DNA of 64,000 nucleotides from Podocnemis expansa (lineage: Eukaryota > Chordata > Testudines > Podocnemididae): assembly GCA_007922195.1 (NCBI GenBank), contig ML682024.1, positions 10,350,679 through 10,414,678 of the forward strand. The letters run 5' to 3'. Shown piece after piece: positions 11,133 to 21,230 of the stretch. The position numbers and the translations under genes are program-made. Positions within the stretch are counted from its first letter, which is position 1. Each line of letters opens with the position of its first letter. A model generated the notes under the pieces. It saw nothing but the letters and a program-made list of their open reading frames with translations. It was not told the DNA's origin and searched no databases.

Positions 11133-11680
11133 TTAGAGAATAATTATTTTATGATGGTTTATGTTTAGATTGAAAAAAAGATAAACCTTTACACCCACTA
11201 AAACATAAATTGTAAACATCGCATACCAAATTTATACAATATAAATCTCATTACATCAGCATTTTCCTTACTTTGCCTATTTGTTAACTTCAACATGTTA
11301 AGTAGAATTTTGTTCTGAGTTTGTGTGCGGATGGAAAATACAATCTTTAGTTTCCTTTACTTGTAAAAAATGAATCGTTCCAATACTTTCGTGTCAAGCT
11401 GTCGTCTTTCAGACATTCTGCAGAGAAGCCCTTCACCAGGAGAGTCAACTAACACAAAACCAGAAGAATGGTGAATATTCTCAATGAGGGCCAGGACACT
11501 GTTTTAATATAGAAAGATTGGGATTGCAGTAACTCTCTTTCTCTATCAAGCTATAAAGGCAAGAGAGCTTGAGGGAAAGAGAAAAAAATATGTCCTTTTT
11601 CAGGCTCAAAATCATAACACCTAACAATGCCTCCCATTTTTGAGACTACACTGTGGTGATAATAATATGTTTTCTTTCAG
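11133..11680. other. intron; start of copy I of the large duplication
   Basis: From about 11,150 the sequence parallels 39,210-39,986: 'aaattgt..aacat.....ataccaaat.ttacaa', 'cattttccttactttgcctatttg', 'gacattctgca' and others. It leads into the paralogous 54-nt exons. Confidence 0.65.
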
Positions 11681-11734
11681 TATGGCTCTTAAACTTCTCA
11701 CTACCATTTGTTGATGTGGTCTTCACATGGATAA
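11681..11734 (+). CDS. candidate 54-nt exon, copy I
   Basis: The acceptor is TTTCTTTCAG and the donor GTAAGT; 54 nt in phase 1 coding 18 residues beginning VWLLNF and ending VFTWI, strongly hydrophobic. The paralog at 39,987-40,040 keeps length, phase, both splice sites and the leading VWL. Retention after duplication suggests it is, or recently was, a real exon. Its role is uncertain: it could be a short membrane-proximal piece, and it resembles no heptad exon. Confidence 0.5.
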
Positions 11735-12256
11735 GTAAGTTCAAGTCATTTGTTTTGAAGTGGGATTTTCTCCTGGAAAAGTTCATGCAATAAATGAATT
11801 TGTTACTCTTTAAGGGTATGTCCACATGAGTCTTTTATTTTGAAACAACACTGGTTGTTTTGAGATATAAAACTGAATGTCCACACGATGTTTTCTTATT
11901 TTGAAATGACAGACTCTGTAATTTTGAAATAAGAACCGTCATTTCAAAACAGCTTAAACCCCGTTCATTTCAAAATGGCTGTTATTTTGAAATGGTTATT
12001 TTAAAATAATGCCGTTTGGACATGTTGTTTCAAAACAACATCATTGTTTTGAAACAACTGTTTCGAAACAACATGTCCAAATGGCCTTATTTCGAAATAA
12101 CCATTTGGAAATAACAGCTGTTTTGAAAGCAGGCTTTCCCTTAATTCGAATTAACATTTTTTTTTATTCAAATTAACTTATTTTGAAATAAGGACTTTAT
12201 TTCAAAATAACTCTTTTTGTTATAACTTATTTTGAAATGATGTATGTGTGGACATA

Positions 12257-12798
12257 CAACAAGGAGTTGTGTGGCACTTTAAGACTAACAGATTTATTTT
12301 TTGCATGAGCTTTCATGGGAGAAGATCCCACTTCCTCAGATGCTTCAAAGATGGGTGAACTTACAGTAAGTTATCCCATCTTTGAACCATCTGAGGAAGT
12401 AGGATCTTCTCCCACGAAAGCTCATGCAAAAATAAATCTGTTAGTCTTAAAGTGCTACACAACTCCTTGTTGTTTTTTTCACTGGACTAGACTAACACAG
12501 CCATCCCTTTTAAAATTGACAAGCAATGTTCCCTCTAATTTTTCGTAGGCAATGTGCATAAAAAATGTGTTCAGTGCAAATTTTTGGAACCAGTGTCCAA
12601 ATTTGTGCACACTCCAGTGAGTGTGACCAAATATTTGGTGAATCAGATTGTAATCCATCTCCCATTTATGAGTAGAAATTAAAAAATATTAGCACTGTTG
12701 ATATTTTTTGTGCACGCTTTATTTTGTTGTGTGCGCAGCGTTCATGACCTGTGTGCGCGCACACATGTGCACAGCTTAGAGGGAACATAGTTGACAAG
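12257..12798. mobile_element. Penelope-like 3' ends, head-to-head pair, with hAT inside
   Basis: The left arm (12,257-12,364) and right arm (12,367-12,475) are near-perfect inverses. Each is the PLE 3' tail: 'gctcatgcaaa..aataaatctgttagtctt..agtgc', 'actccttgttg'. The pair is flanked by one 13-bp duplication ATGTGTGGACATA (12,244-12,256 and 12,799-12,811), so it entered the MITE as a single unit. No coding sequence remains. Confidence 0.8.
12524..12790. mobile_element. non-autonomous hAT element (267 bp)
   Basis: The terminal repeats are CAATGTTCCCTCTAA and TTAGAGGGAACATAG. A perfect 8-bp TSD TTGACAAG lies at 12,516-12,523 and 12,791-12,798, the length typical of hAT. It interrupts the tail of the Penelope-like unit and has no transposase. 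Confidence 0.8.
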
Positions 12799-12904
12799 AT
12801 GTGTGGACATAGCCTAAGTGCCACACTTTGCTTCTTTTGCTGAACTAGACTTAACACGGCTGCCCCTTTGGAACTTCATTTGTTTGTTTCGTTTATATTT
12901 TTGA

Positions 12905-13110
12905 CACTATGAATAATTAATCACTGGAACATTTTACCAATGGTAGATTCTCCAGCTCTGGCAATCTCTAGATCAAGACTGGGTTTTTTAAAAAATCTGC
13001 ACAAGCAATTATTTTCAGGCAGTTCTCTGTCCTATGTTACAGAGGAGGTCAAATCAGATAGATGATCACAATGGCCCCTGTTGGACTTGCAAGCTGTGAA
13101 AAATCTGTCA
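12905..13110 (+). mobile_element. old CR1 LINE 3' fragment, copy I
   Basis: 'actggaacattttaccaatggtagattctc', 'atcaagactgggttttt' and 'gaggaggtcaaatcagatagatgatcacaatggcccct' match the well-known CR1 3' end (C-terminal ORF2 plus 3' UTR). The same fragment at the same place in copy II (40,093-40,310) shows that it predates the duplication. Confidence 0.6.
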
Positions 13111-13358
13111 TCTGGGGCATCTGACAGGGATCCTTCAGTTTTCATCAGCCTACCATGTTGGTGAAAGTGTGGTGATGGCCAAACTTGTTATTGGTATTGC
13201 ATGTGGGTCAGGAGCCAGCCTAAGTGCTTTGACTAACGAAGAGTACTGTTCCTTGGTGAATACATATACGGAGTGAGGAAAGGGGAACATTCCCTCAGTC
13301 AGGATAAGTGTGGGCTCCAAAGACTTTCACAGTGAAATGGCTGTGCTCATAACCCTGT

Positions 13359-14060
13359 GGCTGTGTTCACACAGCACTCTTATTTTGAAACAACAGAGGT
13401 TGTTTTGAAATAAGAAGTGGCATGGCCACACGACGCACGGCCATTTCGAAAGAAGCAAACCGCTTCTTTCGAAATGGCNNNNNNNNNNNNNNNNNNNNNN
13501 NNNNNNNNNNNNNNNNNNNNNNNNNNNNNNNNNNNNNNNNNNNNNNNNNNNNNNNNNNNNNNNNNNNNNNNNNNNNNNNNNNNNNNNNNNNNNNNNNNNN
13601 NNNNNNNNNNNNNNNNNNNNNNNNNNNNNNNNNNNNNNNNNNNNNNNNNNNNNNNNNNNNNNNNNNNNNNNNNNNNNNNNNNNNNNNNNNNNNNNNNNNN
13701 NNNNNNNNNNNNNNNNNNNNNNNNNNNNNNNNNNNNNNNNNNNNNNNNNNNNNNNNNNNNNNNNNNNNNNNNNNNNNNNNNNNNNNNNNNNNNNNNNNNN
13801 NNNNNNNNNNNNNNNNNNNNNNNNNNNNNNNNNNNNNNNNNNNNNNNNNNNNNNNNNNNNNNNNNNNNNNNNNNNNNNTGCAGTCCCCTCCCCAAGTGAA
13901 ATAGCAGGTCCACACTGTGGACCTGCTATTTCACTCCGTTATTTCGCGGACACGGTTTTTGTCCAGCGAAATAAGTTGTTTCGAAATAAAATATTATTTC
14001 GAAACAGCTTGTTTCAAAATGAGTTGTTTCGAAACAAGCCTGCCCTGTGTGAACATAGCC
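13359..14060. mobile_element. Harbinger MITE interrupted by an assembly gap
   Basis: It starts GGCTGTGTTCACACAGC and ends CTGTGTGAACATAGCC. The TSD TGT lies at 13,356-13,358 and 14,061-14,063. The central 400 bases (13,479-13,878) are N. The visible flanks carry TTTCGAAA motifs and GTGAAATAGCAGGTCC with its inverse. Confidence 0.8.
13479..13878. other. assembly gap of 400 N
   Basis: A run of exactly 400 N. The round size and position inside a repetitive MITE suggest a collapsed or unresolved GC-rich core; the true length is unknown. Confidence 0.95.
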
Positions 14061-14142
14061 TGTGTGAGGTAAAGGTGGAAGGTGGGGACCATGGAGGCAC
14101 AAAGGCTTATACCGTTGTTAAGGCTAAGTAGGAAAAGACTTA

Positions 14143-15647
14143 GACTGTGTTCACACGAGGCTTTTATTTTGAAACAACAACTGTTGTTTCAAAATAAAAG
14201 TTGAGATGTCCGAACAACATTTCCTCATTTCAAAATGAGGAGCCCCCGTCATTTTGAAATAAGGTCTGTCATTTTGGAACAATAAGACCTGGGTTGTAAT
14301 AGAAATAGCTGTTGTTTCAAAAGAGTTGTTTCGAAACAATGCCATTCTGACCGTTGTTTTGAAACAACCGCTGTTTCGATTAAGGGCTTTGACCTCAGCC
14401 TACCCCCACGCAGCACCCTGGCTAGGGTGCTGAAGGGAGGTGCAGGGGGCTCAGGGGGCTGATGGATCCCGGAGTGGGGTTTGATCCCCATCTGGGCTAC
14501 TTGGCTGCCGCCCGGGGGGGAGGGGCAATGCAGGAGCCGGCTCTCCCTGCCCCTGGGGTTGGATGTCTGCCAACCAGGCTGGGGAATGCAGGAGCTGGCT
14601 CTCCCCATTGCCTAGCTCTGCAGCTGCCACCCAGGCAGGTGATGCAGGATCTGGCTCTCTCTGCCACCTGGGGGGTGGAGGGCAATGCGGGAGCTGCCTC
14701 TGCTCTCCAGCCTGGGCAGCAGCTGCGAACAACAGGCGGCAGGGAGAGCCAGCTCCTGCATCGTCTGCTGAGGTGGCAGCTGCCCAGCCCCGGCGGCAGG
14801 GAAAGCCGACTCCAGCCCTGGCCGTCTCGTGAACTGCTGCGGAGACCAGACTGCGGGGCCAGGTGGCTCCAGCCCCAGACCCCAAGCCAGCAGCCCCAGA
14901 GCCTCAGCTGTGGGGTGTGTGAGATTGGGGCATCCTGCACCCCTGCCGCTGACCAGGTGGCAGGGGCTGAGCTATAGGGGTGCCCTGGTCCACCAGAGCA
15001 GATGCCAGCTCTGGTAGCCCCTGGCCACCTGCAAGCAGCCAGGGCAGATGTCGGATCCCCCACCCTGGCAGGCTCCACAAACTGGTCAATTTCACAGAAG
15101 TGAAATTGACCAGGTTGCAGAGTGGCTGGACTCCACAGCCTGGTCAATTTCACTTCTGTGAAATTGACCTGGTTGCAGAGCCTGCCGGGGTGGGGGACCC
15201 AACATCTGCTCTGGCTGCTTTTAGGCAGCCAGGGTCTGCCAGAGCCAGCATCTGCCCTGGCCGCTTGAAGGTGGCCAGCGACAGGGGGACTGGGCACCCT
15301 GACTCCCCCCCAACTGCCGGAGAAGCGATGGCTAGGAGGGGCACCCCGCCACCTCTGACCCCCCCCCCCCCCAAGGCTTTTTTCCTCTGCCACTAGTGGC
15401 AGGGGATTGGTTGGTAACATGGCCCTGCCAGGGGGCCATGTTGCCACACCTCCCATGCTGCCCCTCTCCTGAAGTGAAGTAGCAAGTCCTGTGTCAGGAC
15501 ATGCTATTTCACTTTGAGGTTTTCCCTTATTGTGATTTAATATTTGCTTATTTCGATTTAAGTTATTTCAAAATAAGGATTTTATTTCAAAATAACTCAT
15601 TTTGAAATAACTTATTTTGAAATAAGAGTTTACGTGTGAACATAGCC
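14143..15647. mobile_element. Harbinger MITE with GC-rich core (1.5 kb)
   Basis: The left end is GACTGTGTTCACACG and the right end CGTGTGAACATAGCC, flanked by TTA and TAA. The outer parts carry TTTCGAAA/TTTCAAAA motifs. The core (14,400-15,400) is C/G-rich and includes two palindromic modules around CTGGTCAATTTCAC (15,075-15,115 and 15,138-15,178). The right part has the 'ggccatgttgccacacctccca' block. Long open frames here, including one of 319 codons on the minus strand, are compositional. Confidence 0.75.
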
Positions 15648-15650
15648 TAA

Positions 15651-17045
15651 GACTTTTGTCCCATTAAATGTAGAGTCCTGTTCAAGATTTCTGCATTTAT
15701 AGTCAAAGTTGCCCATATGATCCACCCTTTTTATCTAAGGGATGCAGGGCTGGATTAGGACATGCTGAAACCCTAAACTATGACAAGATTCAGAGGTCCT
15801 ATACCATAAAAAACAAGGAGAAAAAAACTGTATTACATTATAAGAGAAAGGATAACAAAAAATAAATGATTAGCGGTTCTATTTTCATATCTACACAGGC
15901 AAAGATACAATGAAAAACAATTAAATAAAACATGTATCTTGCAAAAAATCTTTATTTGCATTATCAATTTCAAATATGATAAATATTTTTAGTTATCTCT
16001 GATATATTTAGAGGCTCCTCATAGTGTGAGGTGCTAAGCCATTGCTTACTTGGCTTGCACCTAAATCCAGCGCTGAAGGGATGCTTCTTCCTCTATGATA
16101 TGATCCACACTGACACCCACATTCCTCTTTAAAGAGAATATGAACCTATATAGAATTAGGAGTTGGACTACAGAACTCAAATCTGCACACAGTCAGAATA
16201 GCCCCACCATCTGTGCCAAACCTGTGCTTTAGGTTCTTTTTTTCCCAAAAGCTCCCAAAATCAGCATAGATAACATAACATATGTGACAATATCAGGAAA
16301 AAAATAGCAGCAAAGATAAAGTATGTTCTCTTGGTTTGGAAGGTATTTTGATGTCACTGTAATATTAATGGTTCAAAAGCTCAGCCAAAGCAGATCAGAA
16401 AGTCTGTGTACACTTTGCATAAGTTACATACAGATAGACGACGGAAATATTGCCCCTTTGTGTTATCTGTGCAATCCCTGTACTTCTTTCAAGTAGACAT
16501 TCATAAGGTTACATTCAGTTGCATGTGGGGACAGCATAAGAGGCCAACAGAGGAGCAAAGGGGTGAGTTAGCCCCACTTTCTAAGTGTGTAGAAAGAGAA
16601 CAAATATTTCATAATGGACAAGAGCAAAGAAAGGTCTAATGATCCAATGACTAGAAATGAAGTTTAGAGGAATTCAGACTGGAAATGAGGTGTACATTTT
16701 TAAGAATGAGGGTAAATAACCATTGGAACACTTTACCAAAGGTCATGGCATATTGCCCACCACTAGTAATTGTTAAATCAAGATTGGTTGTTTTCTAAAT
16801 TATTTGCTTTAACACAAAAAGGAATTATTTGAGGGAACTTTTCTGGTCTCTGTGATCGATCATAAAAGTGAACCATTCTGGACCTAAGCACTGTGGTGCT
16901 TATTGTCTCACCTGTTCCCTCACAACTGGTTCTGCAATAAAGACAATACAGTTTTCAATGTTTTAATGATTAGTCTCCTTCATTCTTGGCCATAATATTA
17001 TAAAAGATGCTGTTATTATCATTAATATTTTTGTTTCTATTTTAG
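15651..17045. other. intron with a CR1 remnant
   Basis: A/T-rich. The stretch 16,705-16,890 carries a worn CR1 3' fragment ('aaccattggaacactttacca', 'aatcaagattggttg'). The stretch 16,080-16,140 resembles 27,815-27,870. The last 80 bases match the intron before the dead exon at 7,225. Confidence 0.5.
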
Positions 17046-17066
17046 GGGCCTGGGAGAACAAAATAA
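17046..17066 (+). CDS. 21-nt heptad microexon (GAWENKI)
   Basis: A TTTCTATTTTAG acceptor, 21 nt, GTAAGC donor, phase 1, coding GAWENKI. It is the splice-competent paralog of the dead exon at 7,225. It ends in A, not G. Confidence 0.6.
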   Translation, partial: GPGRTK

Positions 17067-17687
17067 GTAAGCCTGTGTCTTTTTTCTTCTACCCATATGT
17101 TGGATTCCTGTATAATGAAAATAAAAATGATTGATTTATTATTAGACTCATTGCCAGGGCATCCAGTTAAGAACAAAAGTTTAACTGTTTAAAAAAAAGT
17201 ACTTGAAAAGTTCTTAGGGGATATGTCCGCCAGTGGTTACGAGCCACAGTGGACACGGACACAACAACATGCTTGGAGCAACCATAAAGCTCTGACTGCT
17301 AGAATTCAGGAGAGGAAAGTTCTGGTACTGACCACTGTGAGAGAGAGGATGCAAGATGAATCATTTGTCAGACCAAAGGTAGTAGTCTTAGAAGTCCTGG
17401 GATTTCTCTGTGATGATGCTGTTCTCTAGAACACCTTTCTGGCCTCCCCTGTCCCCTGTCACCGGGATACTGAGACAGCCGTATCCCTCTCCTTGCATGG
17501 GATATCCAAGAGGAACTCCTCAGCCCTCAAGGCACAATCTTGGCTGCAGTTACACCCCTCAGACAATGTGGTTCTGCAGCTCACTCCTCTTCCCCACCAT
17601 AGGACTTGGCATATGAGGCACAAATGGTCTGTAAGTGAACTAGACGCAGCTTATGAATAGAACCTTTTAATCCCCTCTTCCTGCTGA
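17067..17687. other. intron; paralogous to 2.3-2.55 kb
   Basis: From about 17,430 this matches 2,310-2,560 and ends at CTTCCTGCTGA (17,677-17,687), the target duplicated by the following Penelope-like insertion. In the 2.5-kb copy the sequence runs straight through, marking the empty site. Confidence 0.6.
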
Positions 17688-18111
17688 AAAAAGCAAGGAG
17701 TCTTGTGGTACTTAAAGACTAACAGATCTATGTATTGCATGAGCTTCCATAGGAGAATATCCCACTACAGCAGACGCTCTAAAGAGGGAGAACTTACAGA
17801 ATTGGATGAAAATAAATGCAGGGGAGTGTAAGACATGGGATCAGGTCATACTGCAACAGCAAATCAGAGCATTTGTAAGGATTCAAACTCTAGGACAACA
17901 TATAGAGGGAGGGTGAAGTTAAATTACCTGGTATAATGTGAAAAGAATCCATAGTCATGATTCAGCCCTGCTTTCACACAATTTAATTTGCATATTAATT
18001 TGATTTCAGCTGTCTCTCTGTGAAGTCTTGATGTCCCATTGATTTTCTTGATGAGCATCATTAACAAGTCATCAGTGGAGTGATTAGGAAGTTGGAAATG
18101 TTCAGCAACTG

Positions 18112-18114
<3 letters not shown>

Positions 18115-18162
<48 letters not shown>
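18115..18162. repeat. (TG)n microsatellite
   Basis: Twenty-four TG units inside the Penelope-like element. A related PLE copy at 32,197 has a (CA)n tract at the equivalent place, read on the other strand. Confidence 0.9.
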
Positions 18163-18163
<1 letters not shown>

Positions 18164-18175
18164 TGATTTCTGATA

Positions 18176-18224
18176 ACAAAACAACAAGGAGTTGAATGGC
18201 ACTTTAAGACTAACAGATTTATTT
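18176..18224 (-). mobile_element. 49-bp Penelope-like tail insertion nested in a PLE
   Basis: A piece of the PLE 3' tail ('caaggagttgaatggcac' to 'aacagatttattt') flanked by a 10-bp duplication ATTTCTGATA (18,166-18,175 and 18,225-18,234). The related element at about 30,837 shows the uninterrupted sequence. Confidence 0.75.
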
Positions 18225-18797
18225 ATTTCTGATATCAGTTTTATGTGCATTTAGTCATCTGCGTAGTGTCTGTCCTGTTTTTCCAGTGTATAAGGCATGG
18301 GGGCATTTCCGACACATGATGGAGTACATCACATTAGTGGATGAGCAGGTGAAGGATCCTTTGATGGAGCAGCTGGGCTGATTAGGTCCTATGAGGGTGT
18401 CTTTGGTGCAGATATGTGGACAGAGTTGGCAGCATGGTTTGTTGCAGGGATATGTGCCTGCTTTAATGTTCTGTTGTTAGGTCTGTAGTTGCTGGTGAGT
18501 ATCTGTTTAAAGTTTGTGGGTTGTCTGTAGGCGAGGAGAGGTTTGTCTCCCAAAGCTAGAGAGACCGAGGGGTCATCTTTTAAAATAGGCTGGAGATCCT
18601 TAATGATCTGTTGTCGTGGTCTGACTTGAGGGTTGTATGTGGTGACCAGTGGCATTCTTTTGTTTTCTTTTTGGGGCCTTTCCTGCAGTAGTTGACTGCA
18701 GGGTACCCATCTGGACCTCTCAATCGGTTTCTTTACTTCTCCAGGTGGGTACCGTAGTTTTAAGAAAGCTTGATAGAGATCCTGGAGATGTCTGTCG

Positions 18798-19170
18798 CTT
18801 CCTGCTGAGTGTCTCTTACATGCTACATGGAGCCACAAATAAACTAAACTCTTTCAAACTAGGTTTTATCCCGCACAAAAGAAAAAGGATAAGCTGACTG
18901 CCTTGCTATAGACCCTTCACCTGGATGTTACAAAGCCCTTTAGCTTATCCTGGGATCTGAAGCCTGGAAATGCTGGAGAGATGGGTGTGGGCAAAGTGAG
19001 GATAATGAGCCTCACTGCCTGTTCCCTGATCCCCCACTCCTGGTTGTTTCACACACAGGACATTACAGCTTTGTGGACTCTTTAGCTTTTAACTATTAGT
19101 TACCTTCCTGCCTGGCCCTTTTACAATGAAAGTTTCTGTCACTATCACTGAACATTTGTTTCTCTTTCAG
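18798..19170. other. intron; paralogous to 2.56-2.88 kb
   Basis: It continues the match to the first copy ('tagacccttcacctggatgttacaaagc', 'gaaatgctggagag') up to the acceptor TTTGTTTCTCTTTCAG. Confidence 0.6.
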
Positions 19171-19191
19171 AAAATCTACAAAAGACAATAG
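19171..19191 (+). CDS. 21-nt heptad microexon (ENLQKTI)
   Basis: TTTCTCTTTCAG then 21 nt then GTAAGT, phase 1, coding ENLQKTI with L and I in core positions. It is the intact counterpart of the exon disrupted by a MITE at 2,878. With the two following exons it forms a local tandem triplet; the intron before each repeats 'aatgaaa.tttctgt..ctatcac'. Confidence 0.7.
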   Translation, partial: KIYKRQ

Positions 19192-19417
19192 GTAAGTTTA
19201 TGTCCTGTCTGCTATTTTCACAATGAAAATTTTTGTTGCTATCACTGAATATTTGCACCTTGCTCCCCATTCCCTGATCCCCCACTCTTGATTGTTTCAT
19301 ACACAGGACATTACAGCTTAGTGGAATCTTTAGCTTTAACTATTAGTTACCTTCCTGCCTGGCCCTTTTACAATGAAAGTTTCTGTCACTATCACTGAAC
19401 ATTTGTTTCTTTTTCAG

Positions 19418-19438
19418 AAAACCTACAAAAGAATATAC
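19418..19438 (+). CDS. 21-nt heptad microexon (ENLQKNI)
   Basis: TTTCTTTTTCAG, 21 nt, donor GTAAGT. It codes ENLQKNI. The last base is C rather than G, so joined to the next exon the first residue of that heptad becomes Q instead of E. It is a tandem duplicate of the exon at 19,171, about 247 bp away. Confidence 0.65.
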
Positions 19439-19514
19439 GTAAGTTTATGTCCTGTCTGCCCTTTTCACAATGAAATTTTTTGTTGCTGTCACTTAATATT
19501 TATTTTTCTTTCAG

Positions 19515-19535
19515 AAAACCTAGAAAAGACAATAG
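19515..19535 (+). CDS. 21-nt heptad microexon (ENLEKTI)
   Basis: TTTTTCTTTCAG, 21 nt, GTAAGT, phase 1, coding ENLEKTI. The spacing from the previous exon is only 97 bp. Its downstream intron is the one that pairs with 3,387-3,965, so this exon corresponds to the disrupted exon of the first block. Confidence 0.7.
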
Positions 19536-20160
19536 GTAAGTTCATGTCTCAGTTTTCTTCTGGATAGATAGCAAGTCAATACTCACAAATCTGGTGTAGT
19601 GGAAAGTGGAAGAATATATTTTTAAAATTCTCTATTCTGTCCTGCCTTTCATGATCCGCTTTTCCCAGTTTAATAATAGCATCTCTGATTATTTGCTAGA
19701 TACAAGGATTATTGCTTCTATATTTTTGCATCTCTAAACAAAATTCTTCAATGCTATTCAGTTTTACCCAATAAATGTTGCTCTCTGGAAAACGGATGTT
19801 GTGTGAAAGAAAAAGTACATTAGAAAAGGCTTTCAGATTGAAACTGAAAATGGAAAATAATTCATTAAATAAATAATGTCTGGACTCTTTTAATAGCTGA
19901 TGCTCATATTAGGATAGTTGGGTTGTGGTTCTGATCAAGCTTTCTGCTATTTAATAGAGACTATGAAAGTTCATGCCAAAAAGTATTCAAAAAAACTGGA
20001 ATATAATCTCTTTTTTTAGTCTCTACATAGCTGGATGCACATGAGACTATCCCCATAGAATAAGTAGTTGGTGAAGGTTCTTTGCTGGTCACCAACATGG
20101 CTGATGTTTGTGCTGTTCAAGAAGTAAGGGACTCCATTCACACTCTACAGGTTGCTAATA
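19536..20160. other. intron; paralogous to 3.39-3.97 kb
   Basis: It matches the first copy throughout until the first-copy MITE. The end (about 20,095-20,155) resembles 4,905-4,955. Confidence 0.6.
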
Positions 20161-21230
20161 CAGAGTGTGATGCAGTCAGTCCTGATGGCTATGGGAGAGT
20201 CCTCCTATTTGGATACTGGAATGTGTGTGGGCACCCACTACTAAAACCCTGCCCCCACCCTCAAGGGAGGAAGCACTAGGCCCAGGTCCAGCTATTTTCA
20301 GCAGACAACTAATGAAAAAAACAGGGTCAGGTATGAGAGTCATAGGTTTAAAACAAGGGATTTGGAAGAGGACACCAAGCATATAACCCAGGATAACACT
20401 CACTGCTCCTGTGAGGTGTCGAGGATACAGGAGAGTTCAGGAGGGCAGGCATGAGTGTCGCTGCTCCAGGAAAGGACCCAGGGCACTGTCCCAGGTCCCA
20501 CCCCCTGTCCGGAGGCCACACCCCTGACTGCAGGCCACGCCCCTGGCCGTGGATGGGGCCGAAAGCGGCTGTGGCAGCCACAAGCAGCTGGGCACTGGAT
20601 CTCCGACCAGGGATGGAGCTGGGAGCAGCAGCTGCGGCCGCGGGAGCCTGGGCCCTGGATCTCTGGCCTGATTTGGCTGGAGACTAGGAGCAGCGGGTCC
20701 CTGCCAGACCCGGGACACTGGCGCCAGGATACGGGGCATGGGCCCTGTGTTCCCAGCACCAGCAAAGCCCCTGAGGGCAGGTATATCAGCCCTAGGCTCA
20801 TCAAAGCCCTATTTCCTGGGTAACTAGGGTGGGGCTACACTAGGTTAATTAAGGCACTTTAGCCCAATTAGGATAATTAATCACAGGAGATAAAAAGTCC
20901 CTGTTGCAGTCAGGCAGAGAGAGTTTTGTGTGTGGCATTTGGAAGTGGAGTTAGGCGTAGAGTGTGTGTTTGAAGCAGAGCAGAGTTGAAAATTGCTGAG
21001 GAGGGCTGAGCCAATGAAAGCTTACCAGTAGCTGTTGCTACCAGCACCTGGGAAGTACAGGTAGTCCACGCAAACTCATGTAGATGGGTCTTAGTACCCC
21101 AGGCACAGTGGCTTGTGAGCTGGAGATACCTTCCCAGCCCAGGGCAGGAGGGATCAGAGAAATTATAACTCCGAGAGTTTAGAGGTGGAAGAGCTATGCC
21201 TCAGCTGGCTGCCAAGACCTGAAGTGCAGA
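20160..21230. mobile_element. LTR-like insertion, unclassified
   Basis: It interrupts an intron that is contiguous in the paralogs (4.91-5.01 kb and 7.44-7.55 kb), so it is an insertion. A GC-rich first half is followed by 'attaattaaggcacttt', a TATA-like 'gagataaaaag' near 20,887 and a downstream G-rich region, as in a promoter-bearing LTR. Boundaries and TSD were not resolved and no coding genes were seen. Confidence 0.35.

Larger units (their letters stand above)
11814..12814. mobile_element. Harbinger MITE carrying nested PLE and hAT insertions
   Basis: The left end is GGGTATGTCCACATG and the right end TGTGTGGACATAGCC. The TSD TAA lies at 11,811-11,813 and 12,815-12,817. Without the inserted PLE (12,257-12,798) and its duplicated target the element is about 446 bp. 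The interior carries TTATTTCGAAATAA-type palindromes. Confidence 0.85.
17688..18797 (-). mobile_element. Penelope-like element, 5'-truncated
   Basis: In minus orientation, starting with the tail 'aagactaacagat..at..attgcatgagctt'. The TSD CTTCCTGCTGA lies at 17,677-17,687 and 18,798-18,808, confirmed by the empty site in the paralogous intron near 2.55 kb. The minus-strand frame 18,389-18,838 reads across the Penelope linker ahead of the endonuclease (KQILTSNYRPNNRT, LALGDKPLL). The frame 17,924-18,250 holds the C-terminal part, with a His-Thr repeat from the (TG)n tract. Confidence 0.8.

Noticed and set aside
13367..13915. Frames of 160-182 codons across 13.4-13.9 kb
   Set aside because: Created by reading through the 400-N gap.
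14497..15456. 319-codon open frame on the minus strand
   Set aside because: It lies wholly in the GC-rich core of a Harbinger MITE with comparably long frames on the other strand; no domain, no splice context, Pro/Ala/Arg-rich composition.
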